A stretch of 46,252 bases of DNA, from the NCBI GenBank assembly GCA_002707205.1, contig PAMH01000008.1, positions 33,687 to 79,938 on the forward strand. The letters are read 5' to 3'. Positions 16,993 to 26,225 of the stretch are shown here, piece by piece; positions within the stretch are counted from its first letter, which is position 1; every line of letters begins with the position of its first letter. This stretch comes from Legionellales bacterium. Lineage in GTDB: Bacteria; Pseudomonadota; Gammaproteobacteria; UBA1113. The notes below the pieces were generated by a model. It was not told the origin of the DNA and made no database searches. It saw only the letters and a program-made list of their open reading frames with translations. Made by a program: the position numbers and the translations under genes.

Positions 16993-19065
16993 TTATCTTA
17001 ATTTAATTTCATCACCATAAAATCGTTTTAATTGTGTGGCCAGCGCCCTGAAAGGTGATTGCTGCGCGAACTGGCTGTTAAAATCCGTCGTCCATTGCTT
17101 AGTGATTAAATTGACTAATACTAAACTGCCTGCTTGATGCTGATTTGGATAATAAGCAAGCATCCAAGGCGGCGAAATAATTGCTCTATTTTTCCCTTTA
17201 ATAGCCATTGGTACAAAAATGGGATTAATCATGAGTAAGCCACTTTCAGGTTGTACTTGATAATAAGATAAACCTTCTTTTAAGACCTCTTGAGCCTTTG
17301 GACTTGATGAGAGAATGCCTGTTAATGTAAAGCCACTTTCAATATAAACTGGCCTAGCAGGCAAACTATCGTCTGATGAATTAATGAGTGATAATAGAGA
17401 AAGCCCTTGCATTTTGTAGGGTGACTGGATATTTAAAAAATTTAAAATGGTGGGTGCAATGTCAATGAGAGAAACAACACTATTTTTTTCACCAATACTT
17501 TGCTTGTATTGGCCAAAGTAGCGCATTGCTAATACGGTGTGATATTGCGTTAAACTCAGCACATCAGTTCCATGTCCATATGAAAAATTTTTGGTGTAAA
17601 AGTGAAATGGTGGTTTGCTGCCTTGAGGGAGATAATTAGCTTTTTGTGTAATTCTATCATATTGATGGCCAAAGGATGTGCCATGATCGGATAAAAATAT
17701 TACGAGGGTATTATCAAGTAAGTGTTGTTTTTTTAAGGTTGCCAATAATTGTTTAATTTGTTGGTCAGTTGCCATCAGGGTCTGATTATATAAGGTTTCA
17801 GCGGAGGTATCTTCTGTAAGATTTTTATTTTTAATTAAGTTCGCATAATAAAAAGGCCAATGTGGTAAAGCAAAATGCACAGCTAAAAAGAGCGGCTTAT
17901 TTTTAGGGCGCCGTGCAATTTCTTTGTTTAATTGTTGATTATAATTTTCAGGCACATAGGTTACAACATGCGCACGATTATTGTAAGTATAGGGAAATAA
18001 TCGTTGAGCAATAGGTAGCATCATGACTAAATTTGATAAAGGAAAATCATTAATTTGGCTGAATAAAAAATTATTTAATCCGCGTTTAGCGCCAATAATA
18101 TGATTAAAACCAAAGCGTTCATCTATTTGATCAAATTGCCGATCATCAGTGGCAAAAACGGTGTAATAGCCATATTGTTGTAGACGTTTTGGTAGTGTTT
18201 CAGGAATGGTAAAAGCGGATGGGTCAGTCAGATTATAACGGATATTAGTTTTCTTAGGATAATTGCCGGTTAAAATACTTGCCCACGCTGGTGATGTACG
18301 CGCCAGTGGTGTTAAGCTGTGCGTAAATATAGTTGCACGTTTTAAAAATTCATCTACGGTTGGCATGTAGGACTTATCTGCACCAGTATAAGTGAGACGT
18401 GTTGGCATTAAAGAATCAACCCCAATAATGATGATATTTGGTTGTTGAAGTTTGGCTGTTTCAATAGGTACAGGTTGTGGTTTGTAATAAAACTCATAAG
18501 CCGTTACCGCAATAACGAAAATAAGCAACGACACAATACTAATTGGATTTTTAAATGCCCAAAGCAGTGTGCCTAAGCACGCCATAAAACCAACCATAAC
18601 AAGCATTGCACCACTAATAAATATTAATGTATGCATGGTTTGCCCCGTTAAGTAGGATGCCCAATGTGCGTTGAGCATCTGTGGAAGAAAGGCAAAAACA
18701 GAGTTAGGAAAATAATATTGATTAGCAAAAAAAATAAAGCTAAAAGCAAAGCAAAAAAGTATTAAAGCTAATAATCGCGTACTAGCCCATGAAAGCCTTA
18801 GAAATATAGCAGTAGCTCGCGTTAACCACCAAAGCGTAAATACAAATAAAATATATAAAGCACATTGCGATAAGCCAAACTGAACCCATCCCCAAACAAC
18901 GGCATCTGAATTTAGCGCTTGTAATTTTAAAAACTGTTGCAGCGGACTGTTTTGTAAAATAAAACCGCTAGTAAAATAAATTAAGGCGATTTGTGCAAAA
19001 ATGAATACCAATGTTAGGCGAATGAATATCGCTAAGATTGATTTCTTTTGGTTATTTTTTGACAT
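16993..19065 (-). CDS. Inner-membrane sulfatase-superfamily hydrolase/transferase
   Basis: The 690-residue protein has about five N-terminal membrane helices (to about residue 205), then a large periplasmic alkaline-phosphatase/sulfatase domain. Metal-site motifs are IIIIGVDSL near the domain start, the nucleophile loop LARTSPAWASILTGNYP and VIFLSDHGTSFGH with an Asp-His pair. A threonine or serine rather than cysteine in the nucleophile loop fits lipid phosphotransferases or YejM-type proteins better than true sulfatases. The start is taken at ATG 19065, preceded by AGGA with an 8-base spacer; a TTG at 19086 in frame is less likely. Divergent to tsaD. The precise substrate is unknown. Confidence 0.78.
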   Translation of the reverse strand: MSKNNQKKSILAIFIRLTLVFIFAQIALIYFTSGFILQNSPLQQFLKLQALNSDAVVWGWVQFGLSQCALYILFVFTLWWLTRATAIFLRLSWASTRLLALILFCFAFSFIFFANQYYFPNSVFAFLPQMLNAHWASYLTGQTMHTLIFISGAMLVMVGFMACLGTLLWAFKNPISIVSLLIFVIAVTAYEFYYKPQPVPIETAKLQQPNIIIIGVDSLMPTRLTYTGADKSYMPTVDEFLKRATIFTHSLTPLARTSPAWASILTGNYPKKTNIRYNLTDPSAFTIPETLPKRLQQYGYYTVFATDDRQFDQIDERFGFNHIIGAKRGLNNFLFSQINDFPLSNLVMMLPIAQRLFPYTYNNRAHVVTYVPENYNQQLNKEIARRPKNKPLFLAVHFALPHWPFYYANLIKNKNLTEDTSAETLYNQTLMATDQQIKQLLATLKKQHLLDNTLVIFLSDHGTSFGHQYDRITQKANYLPQGSKPPFHFYTKNFSYGHGTDVLSLTQYHTVLAMRYFGQYKQSIGEKNSVVSLIDIAPTILNFLNIQSPYKMQGLSLLSLINSSDDSLPARPVYIESGFTLTGILSSSPKAQEVLKEGLSYYQVQPESGLLMINPIFVPMAIKGKNRAIISPPWMLAYYPNQHQAGSLVLVNLITKQWTTDFNSQFAQQSPFRALATQLKRFYGDEIKLR

Positions 19066-19246
19066 TAATGATATCCTAATGCTCAAGTATTATTTAAAAT
19101 CACGGTAAGCCACAAAGGTGGAAGTGATTTAACTATATGATTTCCCAAGTACTTAAGCTTAGCTGATAAATTAAATTGTAGAAAGCATGAGATTTCGCTT
19201 GGGTATCGTTAAGCACGTATTATTATAGAATAATTATGAAGAGGGC

Positions 19247-20263
19247 ATGAGTGTGAAAGTCTTGGGTATAGAAACTTCCTGTGATGAAACAGGCGTTGCC
19301 GTTTATGACAGTGAAAAAGGATTAATCGCCCATAAATTACATAGTCAAATTGATATGCATGCTGAATATGGCGGTGTTGTGCCTGAATTAGCCTCAAGAG
19401 ACCATGTTCGTAAAATTATTCCACTTATTCACGCATTACTTGAAGAAAATAATTTAAAACAATCAGATATAGATGCAGTTGCTTATACCAAAGGTCCTGG
19501 TTTAGTTGGCGCATTGCTTGTTGGGGCAACGGTTGGACGTAGCTTAGCTTATGCTTGGCAAATTCCCGCTGTGGGGGTGCATCATATGGAAGGACATTTA
19601 CTTGCACCAATGTTGGAAGCAAAAAAACCAAGCTTTCCTTTTGTTGCGCTATTAGTCTCTGGCGGACATACACAATTAATTCATGTACAAGCCATCGGTG
19701 ATTATCAATTATTAGGGGAATCACTTGATGATGCGGCAGGTGAGGCATTTGATAAAACCGCACGGTTATTAGGGTTGGGTTATCCTGGAGGGCCTAAAAT
19801 TGCGCATTTAGCCATGCAAGGCAATCCTTCACGTTTTCGATTCCCTCGTCCCATGACAGATAGACCAGGACTAGATTTTAGTTTTAGTGGTTTAAAAACC
19901 TTTGCTTTAAATACCATTCAGTCCCATGATTTAGATGAACAAACTAAAGCAGATATTGCTTGGGCATTTCAAGATGCAGTAGTTGATACACTTTATATTA
20001 AGTGCAAAAGAGCCTTACAAAAAACCCGATGTCAGCAACTTGTGATTGCTGGTGGCGTGAGTGCAAATACGGCGTTGCGCGAGAAATTAGCACAATTAGC
20101 GACTTCAATAAATGGTCATATTTTTTATCCACGCTTAGCATTCTGTACCGATAATGGCGCAATGATTGCGTATGCTGGTTACCAAAGACTGCTTAAAGGA
20201 GAACAAGAGTCCTTAGCCATCAAAGTAAAAGCACGGTGGCCTTTGATTGAAACCTTTGATTAA
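19247..20263 (+). CDS. tsaD: tRNA N6-threonylcarbamoyladenosine transferase subunit TsaD
   Basis: The 338-residue Kae1/TsaD protein transfers threonylcarbamoyl to A37 of ANN-decoding tRNAs with TsaB and TsaE, which are not in this window. The ASKHA fold starts [16 protein letters not shown]. The metal-binding HxxxH is in [10 protein letters not shown], followed by [22 protein letters not shown] and the final [12 protein letters not shown]. Length matches the family. A GAGGG ribosome-binding sequence precedes the ATG at 19247. Confidence 0.96.
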   Translation: MSVKVLGIETSCDETGVAVYDSEKGLIAHKLHSQIDMHAEYGGVVPELASRDHVRKIIPLIHALLEENNLKQSDIDAVAYTKGPGLVGALLVGATVGRSLAYAWQIPAVGVHHMEGHLLAPMLEAKKPSFPFVALLVSGGHTQLIHVQAIGDYQLLGESLDDAAGEAFDKTARLLGLGYPGGPKIAHLAMQGNPSRFRFPRPMTDRPGLDFSFSGLKTFALNTIQSHDLDEQTKADIAWAFQDAVVDTLYIKCKRALQKTRCQQLVIAGGVSANTALREKLAQLATSINGHIFYPRLAFCTDNGAMIAYAGYQRLLKGEQESLAIKVKARWPLIETFD

Positions 20264-20283
20264 AAGTGGGAAATAGTATTAAT

Positions 20284-20311
20284 TTGACAGAAATTTAAAC
20301 TACTTTATAAT
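20284..20311 (+). promoter_or_regulatory. Consensus sigma70 promoter
   Basis: TTGACA (20284-20289) and TATAAT (20306-20311) both match the sigma70 consensus exactly, with a 16-base spacer. Transcription would start near 20318 and run into the truncated GH5 reading frame. Two perfect hexamers at valid spacing are unlikely by chance, even in AT-rich DNA. Confidence 0.65.
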
Positions 20312-20412
20312 ATGATGTCTAAATAATTAACAAAAATAATAAGAATAATATAGCTATATCGAATAATAATGAAAAGCTAGAAGATAAACATCCTGCTGAA
20401 ACCTCAGATAAT

Positions 20413-21252
20413 TTGCACGCTTTTGAATTATTTAATGAACCATTTGATATCAGTCAAGATGTATGGCTAAATGGTGATGATCAGTATGCCGGTTATCAAC
20501 AATTGTATGATGCTGTACGCAATGAAGGTGCTGATAACTTAGTCATTATTAACGGAACAAATTATGGTTATGACTTAAGTTTTGTAGGTCTTGATGTTGG
20601 TATCCGTATTAACGGAATAGATATTATTTACGGTTCTCATCCATACAATAACAAAGGTGCGCCAGATTATACTGGAGCAGGCGGAAGCTTTGATAATTGT
20701 TTTAAAGGTATTCTTGGCAATTTTCCATTGATTTTTACTGAATTTGGAGCCAATCAATCCAGCGAATATCCTAATGGTTGGCAAGTTATTGATTCCCGTA
20801 TTATTAAGTATGCAAATAAAAATAATGTTCATTATACAGGTTTTGCATGGTGGGTAGATGCAAATAATCCAGCATTTCCAACGCTTATTAGCGCTTGGGA
20901 TGGCACGCCAATAAATGGTGGTATATTAGTGTATTTTGATTTGCAACTTAATCCGGGAACTGCCTTGTTTCTAGATTCTGCTAATCCTCAGAAAAAAGTA
21001 ATTCTTATTAGTAATTGGAATGGAGAACCAATCAGCAATGGCTGCATAAAAAAGTCTGATTTGCTATCTAATCTGGGAATTACCGTGCTTTTATATCTTG
21101 TCGAGCCTATGTTTAAGAAAACAGTGCCTCTTATTCATTCAATCCAACATCATTTAATGTTTGAAGCATCGAAGGAGAAGGGTAATTTAGCAAAGCCATT
21201 AGAGAAAACAAACGATGTACCCAGTTCGCTACAAATGCTAAAGAATTTTTAA
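20413..21252 (+). pseudogene. N-terminally truncated glycoside hydrolase family 5 (cellulase-like)
   Basis: The frame encodes the second half of a GH5 barrel. FELFNEPFD holds the acid/base Glu (strand 4), YGSHPYNNKG the strand-6 His/Tyr, LIFTEFGAN the nucleophile Glu (about residue 110 from the TTG at 20413) and FAWWVDANNP strand 8. Strands 1-3, roughly 130 or more residues, are missing. The open frame extends upstream only to a stop at 20320-20322, through an Asn/Lys-rich stretch without ATG, and tsaD ends at 20263. A C-terminal extension of about 100 residues is unrelated to known GH5 tails as far as I can tell. Both catalytic glutamates survive, but the fold cannot be complete. I call it a 5'-deleted gene that still has a strong promoter. 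Confidence 0.6.
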
Positions 21253-21403
21253 TAGTCATAGTGCATTTAGTATCAGTTTTGTGTCAGGTATCTTTTGCCT
21301 AGTGAGTAGTGGCGCAACTTAATTGATTATAATACTTTACCTAATATTTATTTAAGCTTCATTCTTTAACATCTTAAATTATAGATATAAAGTATGTGCA
21401 GCC

Positions 21404-22351
21404 ATGAATTATGAACAAAAACTAAATGTTTATCTAACACATATTGAACAGCGCTTATTTTTAAAAGATAGACGTACAGATAAAAACTTTAAATGTTTTC
21501 TCACACGAGCAAGCTTCAGTATTGAAGATGTAAAAAATATGCTGACATATATCTTAATCAAATATATTTGTAGTAGTCAGACTGAGCGCTATTCAACGGC
21601 AATTAATTTAATTGATACTGTCGTTCTGATGTCATGTACAAATGTTAATGAGTTAGGAAAATTTTTTGAGGTCATTGAAAATACTAAAAATAAAATTTGT
21701 AATTTTAAATTTTTCTTTGCTAAATCTTCAAATTTACAAATACAACTGAGCCAATTTTTACGAAAATTTAATAAAGAGGTTCTTGATGGGGATGAATATA
21801 TTAATAATGTTTTTGAATTCTTTTGTACCCATAATGTTTTTTTATCCAATATAAGGATCAGGCAGTCTGATATCATGCCAAAAAAAATAAAGTTAAATTG
21901 GTTGATTTTTGAAAATCCAAATGATTTTGCTAGCATTGACACATTTATTTTTGAACAAAATTCAAGCGTATTAAAAACCATGTTTTTACTGAATTATCTG
22001 TTGTTGAATCATTTTGAAAAATCATTTATTTTTGATAAAAATTTAATATCTGAATTAGAAAAATATTATATTAAAATATGGTATAGTGTTAATATTCAAA
22101 AAGCTTTAGATAAAGATCCAACAATACTACACCAATATTTTATTATCATTGATAAACACAAAACACTGATCCAAAAAAATGAAACCATAAGAATAGATTT
22201 GCAACAATTTTTTGAACAGTATAATTTTGCTAAGTTTCAAGCAGAAGGTTTAGATGAATATTATTCTATGATAAAGCAACAATTTTTTGCTCAAAACCCA
22301 ATTACTTATGACCGTATTATGTCAAAAGCGATAAAATCAGCACGGTTTTGA
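21404..22351 (+). CDS. Unknown 315-residue protein
   Basis: I recognise no family. The protein is predicted mostly helical, rich in Lys, Ile, Phe and Asn, without signal peptide or clear membrane helix. The hydrophobic stretches (MLTYILIKYI at 46-55, LLNYLLLNHF near 206-215) look amphipathic. It ends in a basic tail (MSKAIKSARF). The AT-rich codon use, isolation from core genes and an eroded relative just downstream (22426-22920) suggest a lineage-specific accessory gene. A host-directed effector is possible but unproven. No strong ribosome-binding site precedes the ATG at 21404. Confidence 0.65.
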   Translation: MNYEQKLNVYLTHIEQRLFLKDRRTDKNFKCFLTRASFSIEDVKNMLTYILIKYICSSQTERYSTAINLIDTVVLMSCTNVNELGKFFEVIENTKNKICNFKFFFAKSSNLQIQLSQFLRKFNKEVLDGDEYINNVFEFFCTHNVFLSNIRIRQSDIMPKKIKLNWLIFENPNDFASIDTFIFEQNSSVLKTMFLLNYLLLNHFEKSFIFDKNLISELEKYYIKIWYSVNIQKALDKDPTILHQYFIIIDKHKTLIQKNETIRIDLQQFFEQYNFAKFQAEGLDEYYSMIKQQFFAQNPITYDRIMSKAIKSARF

Positions 22352-22425
22352 AAATAATATTGTATTTAATAAACTAATGGGATTAAACTAGGCGCAAAAT
22401 CAATATTTTACTGAGATAAATTGGC

Positions 22426-22920
22426 ATGAGTGATTTTCAAAAATTGTTGGGACAAAAAATAAATATTATAGCAAAGTGGTTATATCACGGCGATGATATG
22501 CTCTTCGTGGATGCATTTCTAAGCTGATCAGACATTATGCATTAATAAAACCAAATTCATGTTAACTTATCTATTAATTTTACAAATAAAACAGAGTGGA
22601 ACAAAACGTGCTTATGAAGCATTTCAATTGGTAATAGAACTTATTAACCAGAGTACTATGGCCTCAAGTCAAAGGCCAGATCTTAATACCTATTTTCAAA
22701 CAATAAGAGAAGCAGAAGAAGTAAGATTAACTCTTACTTTGGTAGCATATTTAATGTTAATCATTCACGCTTTAAAAAAATACTAAATAACTTTTTGCAA
22801 ACCTTTGAAATCAATAACGTTGATTTAGGATATTAAGACAAAGTTTTTGAAAAGTTTTATCGTGAGAATGAAAAACTGGGATGGTATCGTCGTGATAAAA
22901 CTGTTAAATCAGCATGCTGA
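22426..22920 (+). pseudogene. Eroded paralogue of the 21404 gene
   Basis: Three frame segments in the same order and orientation resemble the upstream gene. First, ATG at 22426 reads MSDFQKLLGQKIN...DAFLS, matching MNYEQKL...CFLT. Second, 22559 reads MLTYLLILQIKQSGTKRAYEA, matching MLTYILIKYICSSQTERYSTA; the distance from ATG to MLTY is 133 bases versus 135 in the intact gene. Third, 22771-22920 reads KKILNNFLQTFEI...KFYREN...YRRDKTVKSAC, matching the intact C-terminus DLQQFFEQYNF...QFFAQN...YDRIMSKAIKSARF. A frameshift near 22520, another near 22740, an in-frame TAA at 22834-22836 and an internal loss of about 450 bases separate them. The middle piece is not a separate gene. Confidence 0.6.
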
Positions 22921-22947
22921 GTTTTATAGTTTTGATATAATGTATAT

Positions 22948-24036
22948 TTAGTTGAAATTTGATTTAAGCTTTTTTTGTAAAATATGTTCAAGTGCTTGAT
23001 TATTTTTATTATCACAACATAGTGTTATGTGACCTAGCTTTCTTTTTGCTCTAGGGGCTTTAAAATAATTATGCAAGTATACTTGTGTGTACGGTTTTAA
23101 ATTTAAATCTGTTGGTATCTGAGAGACTAAATTATACATAGCATAACTGCCAATGCTATTAGGCGTGCCTAAGGGTATATTGGTAATTGCCCGAATATGA
23201 TTTTCAAACTGACTGGTATGAGTGCCTTCAATCGTCCAGTGGCCACTGTTATGCACACGTGGCGCGATCTCATTTGCCAGTAATTGTTTGCCAACTTGAA
23301 AAAACTCCATTGCACAAGTACCAACATAATTGAGCTTATCTAATAAGCATCGTAAATAATTTTCTGCCTCACGCTGTTTTGAATCATGTGTTTTATTATA
23401 AGTGCGAAATAAAATACCGTTAATATGTTGATTTTCAGCAATATCATAACTTACAAACTGACCTTTTTGATCACGGGTCATGATGATTGATAATTCTCGG
23501 TCAAATGGTACGAATGCTTCGGCAATTAAGTGATGCAATTGTTCGTCCAGTAGTTTTTTCATTTCATTTATATTTTTTATGTGTATTTGGCCTTTACCAT
23601 CATAACCATTTGTTCTTTGTTTGAGAATAAAAGGGAATCCTAAATTTTCACTCGCAAAGTTGAGCATTTCTCTATTATCTACTGCATAATAGTTATTCGT
23701 AGGAATACCAAGAGATTGAATCATATTTTTTTCTTTTAGTCGATCTTGTGTTATTCGTATTGCATCAGTGCAGGGAAATATAGTGTTTGCCTGTTTATCT
23801 AAAAAAGTTAAGGTAGACTCTGGAATGTTTTCATTTTCAAAAGTAATAATATCAACTTGATTAATAAACTGTTGTAGAGATTGCATGCAGTTCATATCAG
23901 CAATGATTTGTTTTCCTAAGTAATCTAATTCAGGTTTGTGTGTTTCAACATAAAATAAAAATGAGATATCGAAATTTTTCGCAGAAAGTGCCAACATATA
24001 ACTGAGTTGTCCGCCACCTAAGATACCTACTTTCAT
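22948..24036 (-). CDS. purK: N5-carboxyaminoimidazole ribonucleotide synthase PurK
   Basis: The 362-residue ATP-grasp enzyme carboxylates AIR to N5-CAIR in purine synthesis. It begins with the family motif MKVGILGGGQLSYMLALSA. ATP-grasp segments FILKQRTNGYDGKGQ (about 134-148) and the metal-binding MEFFQVGKQLLANEIAPRVHNSGHWT are intact, ending with HLYGK-like chemistry in HNYFKAPRAKRKLGH. The start is 2 bases after the purE stop, so the two enzymes are translationally coupled. Confidence 0.95.
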   Translation of the reverse strand: MKVGILGGGQLSYMLALSAKNFDISFLFYVETHKPELDYLGKQIIADMNCMQSLQQFINQVDIITFENENIPESTLTFLDKQANTIFPCTDAIRITQDRLKEKNMIQSLGIPTNNYYAVDNREMLNFASENLGFPFILKQRTNGYDGKGQIHIKNINEMKKLLDEQLHHLIAEAFVPFDRELSIIMTRDQKGQFVSYDIAENQHINGILFRTYNKTHDSKQREAENYLRCLLDKLNYVGTCAMEFFQVGKQLLANEIAPRVHNSGHWTIEGTHTSQFENHIRAITNIPLGTPNSIGSYAMYNLVSQIPTDLNLKPYTQVYLHNYFKAPRAKRKLGHITLCCDNKNNQALEHILQKKLKSNFN

Positions 24037-24038
24037 GA

Positions 24039-24527
24039 TTAATTCTCAATTAAATCTGTATTGATAATTTTATGTGTTTGTTGTTGTCGATAATTATCTA
24101 AAGCATTTAAAATTTCAGGATATTTATTTGCTAAAATGGCAGCAGCAGCGAGCGCCGCATTAATAGCGCCGGCTTTACCGATAGAAAAAGTATTTACGGG
24201 AATGCCAGCCGGCATTTGTACAATTGATAATAAAGAATCTATACCGTTAAGTGTTTTTGATTGAACAGGCACACCTAATACGGGTACTGATGTTTTTGAT
24301 GCAATCATGCCGGGTAAATGCGCTGCACCACCTGCGCCCGCAATAATTACTTCAATACCAGATGGTCTTGTATTATTCGCGTATTCAAATAATAAATCAG
24401 GTGTTCTATGGGCAGAGACAATTCTACGTTCGCAAGGAATGGCAAGCATGTTTAAGGTTTCAACAGCATGTTTCATGGTTTCCCAATCTGACTGAGAGCC
24501 CATAACAATTGACACTAAATGCTTCAT
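24039..24527 (-). CDS. purE: N5-carboxyaminoimidazole ribonucleotide mutase PurE
   Basis: The 162-residue class I PurE converts N5-CAIR to CAIR. The phosphate/active-site loop [11 protein letters not shown], the [13 protein letters not shown] segment with its catalytic histidine and the [11 protein letters not shown] loop are all present. The ATG at 24527 follows AGGA by 8 bases. It is the third gene of a minus-strand run: flavin reductase, small membrane protein, purE, purK, with gaps of 22, 23 and 2 bases. Confidence 0.95.
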   Translation of the reverse strand: MKHLVSIVMGSQSDWETMKHAVETLNMLAIPCERRIVSAHRTPDLLFEYANNTRPSGIEVIIAGAGGAAHLPGMIASKTSVPVLGVPVQSKTLNGIDSLLSIVQMPAGIPVNTFSIGKAGAINAALAAAAILANKYPEILNALDNYRQQQTHKIINTDLIEN

Positions 24528-24550
24528 AAGATTATTCCTTGCTGTTTCAA

Positions 24551-24988
24551 TTAATGGTGAGAATTTACTGATGGATCTTTTAATGCATCATGACGTGCGG
24601 CAACGCGACAAGCAATAATGGCAATTAAGATGATCATGGGGGCAAATAGTAAACCATTTTGTAAAGCAACAGGCATTTGTTTTAATACATGAGAAAATAT
24701 GGCAGGGAAATAAATATGCACAATAATTAACGCAGATAAAATATTTATGCCAACACTTGCAATAATTAATAAAGTTAATGCCGCAAGAATAGTCAATGTA
24801 ATGGATAAAGCTATTTTATAGGTTCGCCAGCTTAAGAAAAAACTTGTTGTAATAAAAATAAGATTATAACCAAAGTAGATAATTTTGGGATACCAGTTAG
24901 GCGACAAAATATGAAAGCCAGTTTTTACCGTTTGTGCAATTGCTAATATTAAGAAAAAATACCAAACGTTTTTAAACCAAATTTTCAT
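24551..24988 (-). CDS. Unknown small integral membrane protein
   Basis: The 145-residue protein has four predicted helices (about 7-25, 35-55, 60-82 and 110-130) and a short His-containing C-terminal tail (NSHH). I recognise no conserved motif or family. GAGG lies 10 bases before the ATG at 24988. It is sandwiched between the 2Fe-2S flavin reductase and purE on the same strand with gaps of 22-23 bases, so it is almost certainly cotranscribed. Functional relation to either neighbour is not evident. Confidence 0.72.
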   Translation of the reverse strand: MKIWFKNVWYFFLILAIAQTVKTGFHILSPNWYPKIIYFGYNLIFITTSFFLSWRTYKIALSITLTILAALTLLIIASVGINILSALIIVHIYFPAIFSHVLKQMPVALQNGLLFAPMIILIAIIACRVAARHDALKDPSVNSHH

Positions 24989-25010
24989 ACCAAGAAACCC
25001 TCATTAACCT

Positions 25011-26012
25011 TTAAACTAAATGAAATGCATCAGAGAACATCAGTGTTTTTTCTAAGCCACATTTTTCAAAATCGCGCAGTGCTGTAAAAACCATATCTTG
25101 AGGGCCACTAGCATAGACAACATGATTTGATAAGTCAGGATAAATGTCAATTACTGCTTTCTCAATTCTTTGTGTGCAACCTACCCAGCCCTCATTGAGA
25201 TTTGAGATGATGGGGGTAAATTTAAAGTTTGCTAATTGTTTAACCCATGTGGTTGCTAAGCTTGAAAGATATAAATCAGCAGGTGTTTTTGCGACCCAAA
25301 ATAAGTGCATAGGTGTTTCAGGGTCTAAATTGATAATATGTTCAATTAATGCTTTTGATTGTGAAAAGCCAGTACCGCCAGCCATAAAAATAATCGGATG
25401 TGTAGGAATATAATGAAAGATACAGCGGCCATAAGCTCCTTTTACAGGAATGGCTTTATTATTTTTAAAATCTTCAAGTAATTGCTGAATAAAATAATTG
25501 TCATCAGAGTGGCGAATATGTAACTCTAAATGTTGCCCGCCACTGGGGTTATTGGCGATAGAATAAGGACGCATTTCCCCCGTGCTATTACCTAACATAA
25601 TATATTGTCCAGCTAGATAGTTCAGCGTTTGATTTTCAGGAGGATTTAATAGTACTTGATACACGGTGTCAGATAAAGCCGTAATTTTTTCTAAGGTGAA
25701 ATTTAACTGTTTGATGGGCTTATTTTCAGGACCATTAATTTCAGGTACTTCAATCACAAGATTACTTTTAGGCGATGCTGAGCAAAATAGTGCATAACCC
25801 AGTTCAGGTTCATGAGGTTCTAACCCTTCAGGCTCAACCCCTAAATAATCGATGTCTCCAGATAACACGCGTCCTTTGCAGGTTGAACAAATACCGCTTT
25901 GGCAATTAAAAGGGAAGTCATAAGATTGTTTTAATGCAGCTTCAAGTATTGTTTCACCTTCTTCTACATAAATAATATAGTTATCAGGATGGGTTTTTAC
26001 GATGTATCCCAC
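25011..26012 (-). CDS. 2Fe-2S ferredoxin-fused NAD(P)H:flavin-type reductase
   Basis: The 333-residue protein has an N-terminal plant-type 2Fe-2S domain with ligands CQSGICSTC (about 37-45) and a fourth Cys in LFCSASP. This is followed by an FAD domain (RPYSIANNPSG) and an NAD(P) domain (MAGGTGFSQSKALIEHI). It resembles CDP-6-deoxy-3,4-glucoseen reductase (AscD/RfbI)-type electron-transfer proteins. The electron acceptor is unknown. The start is GTG at 26012 with AGGAG 10 bases upstream. Related genes are often next to ubiD and rho, but here a 213-base repeat-bearing gap separates it from rho and no ubiD is present. Confidence 0.83.
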   Translation of the reverse strand: MGYIVKTHPDNYIIYVEEGETILEAALKQSYDFPFNCQSGICSTCKGRVLSGDIDYLGVEPEGLEPHEPELGYALFCSASPKSNLVIEVPEINGPENKPIKQLNFTLEKITALSDTVYQVLLNPPENQTLNYLAGQYIMLGNSTGEMRPYSIANNPSGGQHLELHIRHSDDNYFIQQLLEDFKNNKAIPVKGAYGRCIFHYIPTHPIIFMAGGTGFSQSKALIEHIINLDPETPMHLFWVAKTPADLYLSSLATTWVKQLANFKFTPIISNLNEGWVGCTQRIEKAVIDIYPDLSNHVVYASGPQDMVFTALRDFEKCGLEKTLMFSDAFHLV

Positions 26013-26131
26013 AGTCTTTTGACTCCTAAAGCGACAATAGCATTAAGCATATACACTCAAGCGACGTTCAAATACGATTTGTCACTTTATCTTTCTTTGT
26101 GATAACTTCGCATGTTGAAGCCATTTGGGCA

Positions 26132-26154
26132 TATATCCAACGATATTGCTATGT
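26132..26154. repeat. Copy of a short dispersed repeat (related to 16138-16160)
   Basis: tatatccaacgatattgct here matches the copy at the alr/Bax junction. The preceding gttgaagccatttggg also resembles gttgaaaccatttgga at 11697-11712. The match lies in the rho/reductase gap, which contains no gene. Confidence 0.35.
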
Positions 26155-26195
26155 AACATTCAACGCTACTGACATAGCGCATTACCTTAAAGGTT

Positions 26196-26215
26196 ATTCC
26201 CGCAAAGGCGGGAAT
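26196..26215. repeat. REP-like GC-rich palindrome downstream of rho
   Basis: The arms attcccgc and gcgggaat form a perfect 8-bp stem with an aaag loop, 11 bases beyond the rho stop on the minus strand. It has no U-tract but could protect or end the rho transcript. GC-rich palindromes of this type are frequent dispersed extragenic elements in gammaproteobacteria. Confidence 0.5.
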
Positions 26216-26225
26216 TCATGCTGTA

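Noticed and set aside
22559-22786. 75-codon open frame as an independent small gene
   Set aside because: Its sequence matches the middle of the 21404 protein and it lies between matching N- and C-terminal fragments, so it is part of an eroded copy.
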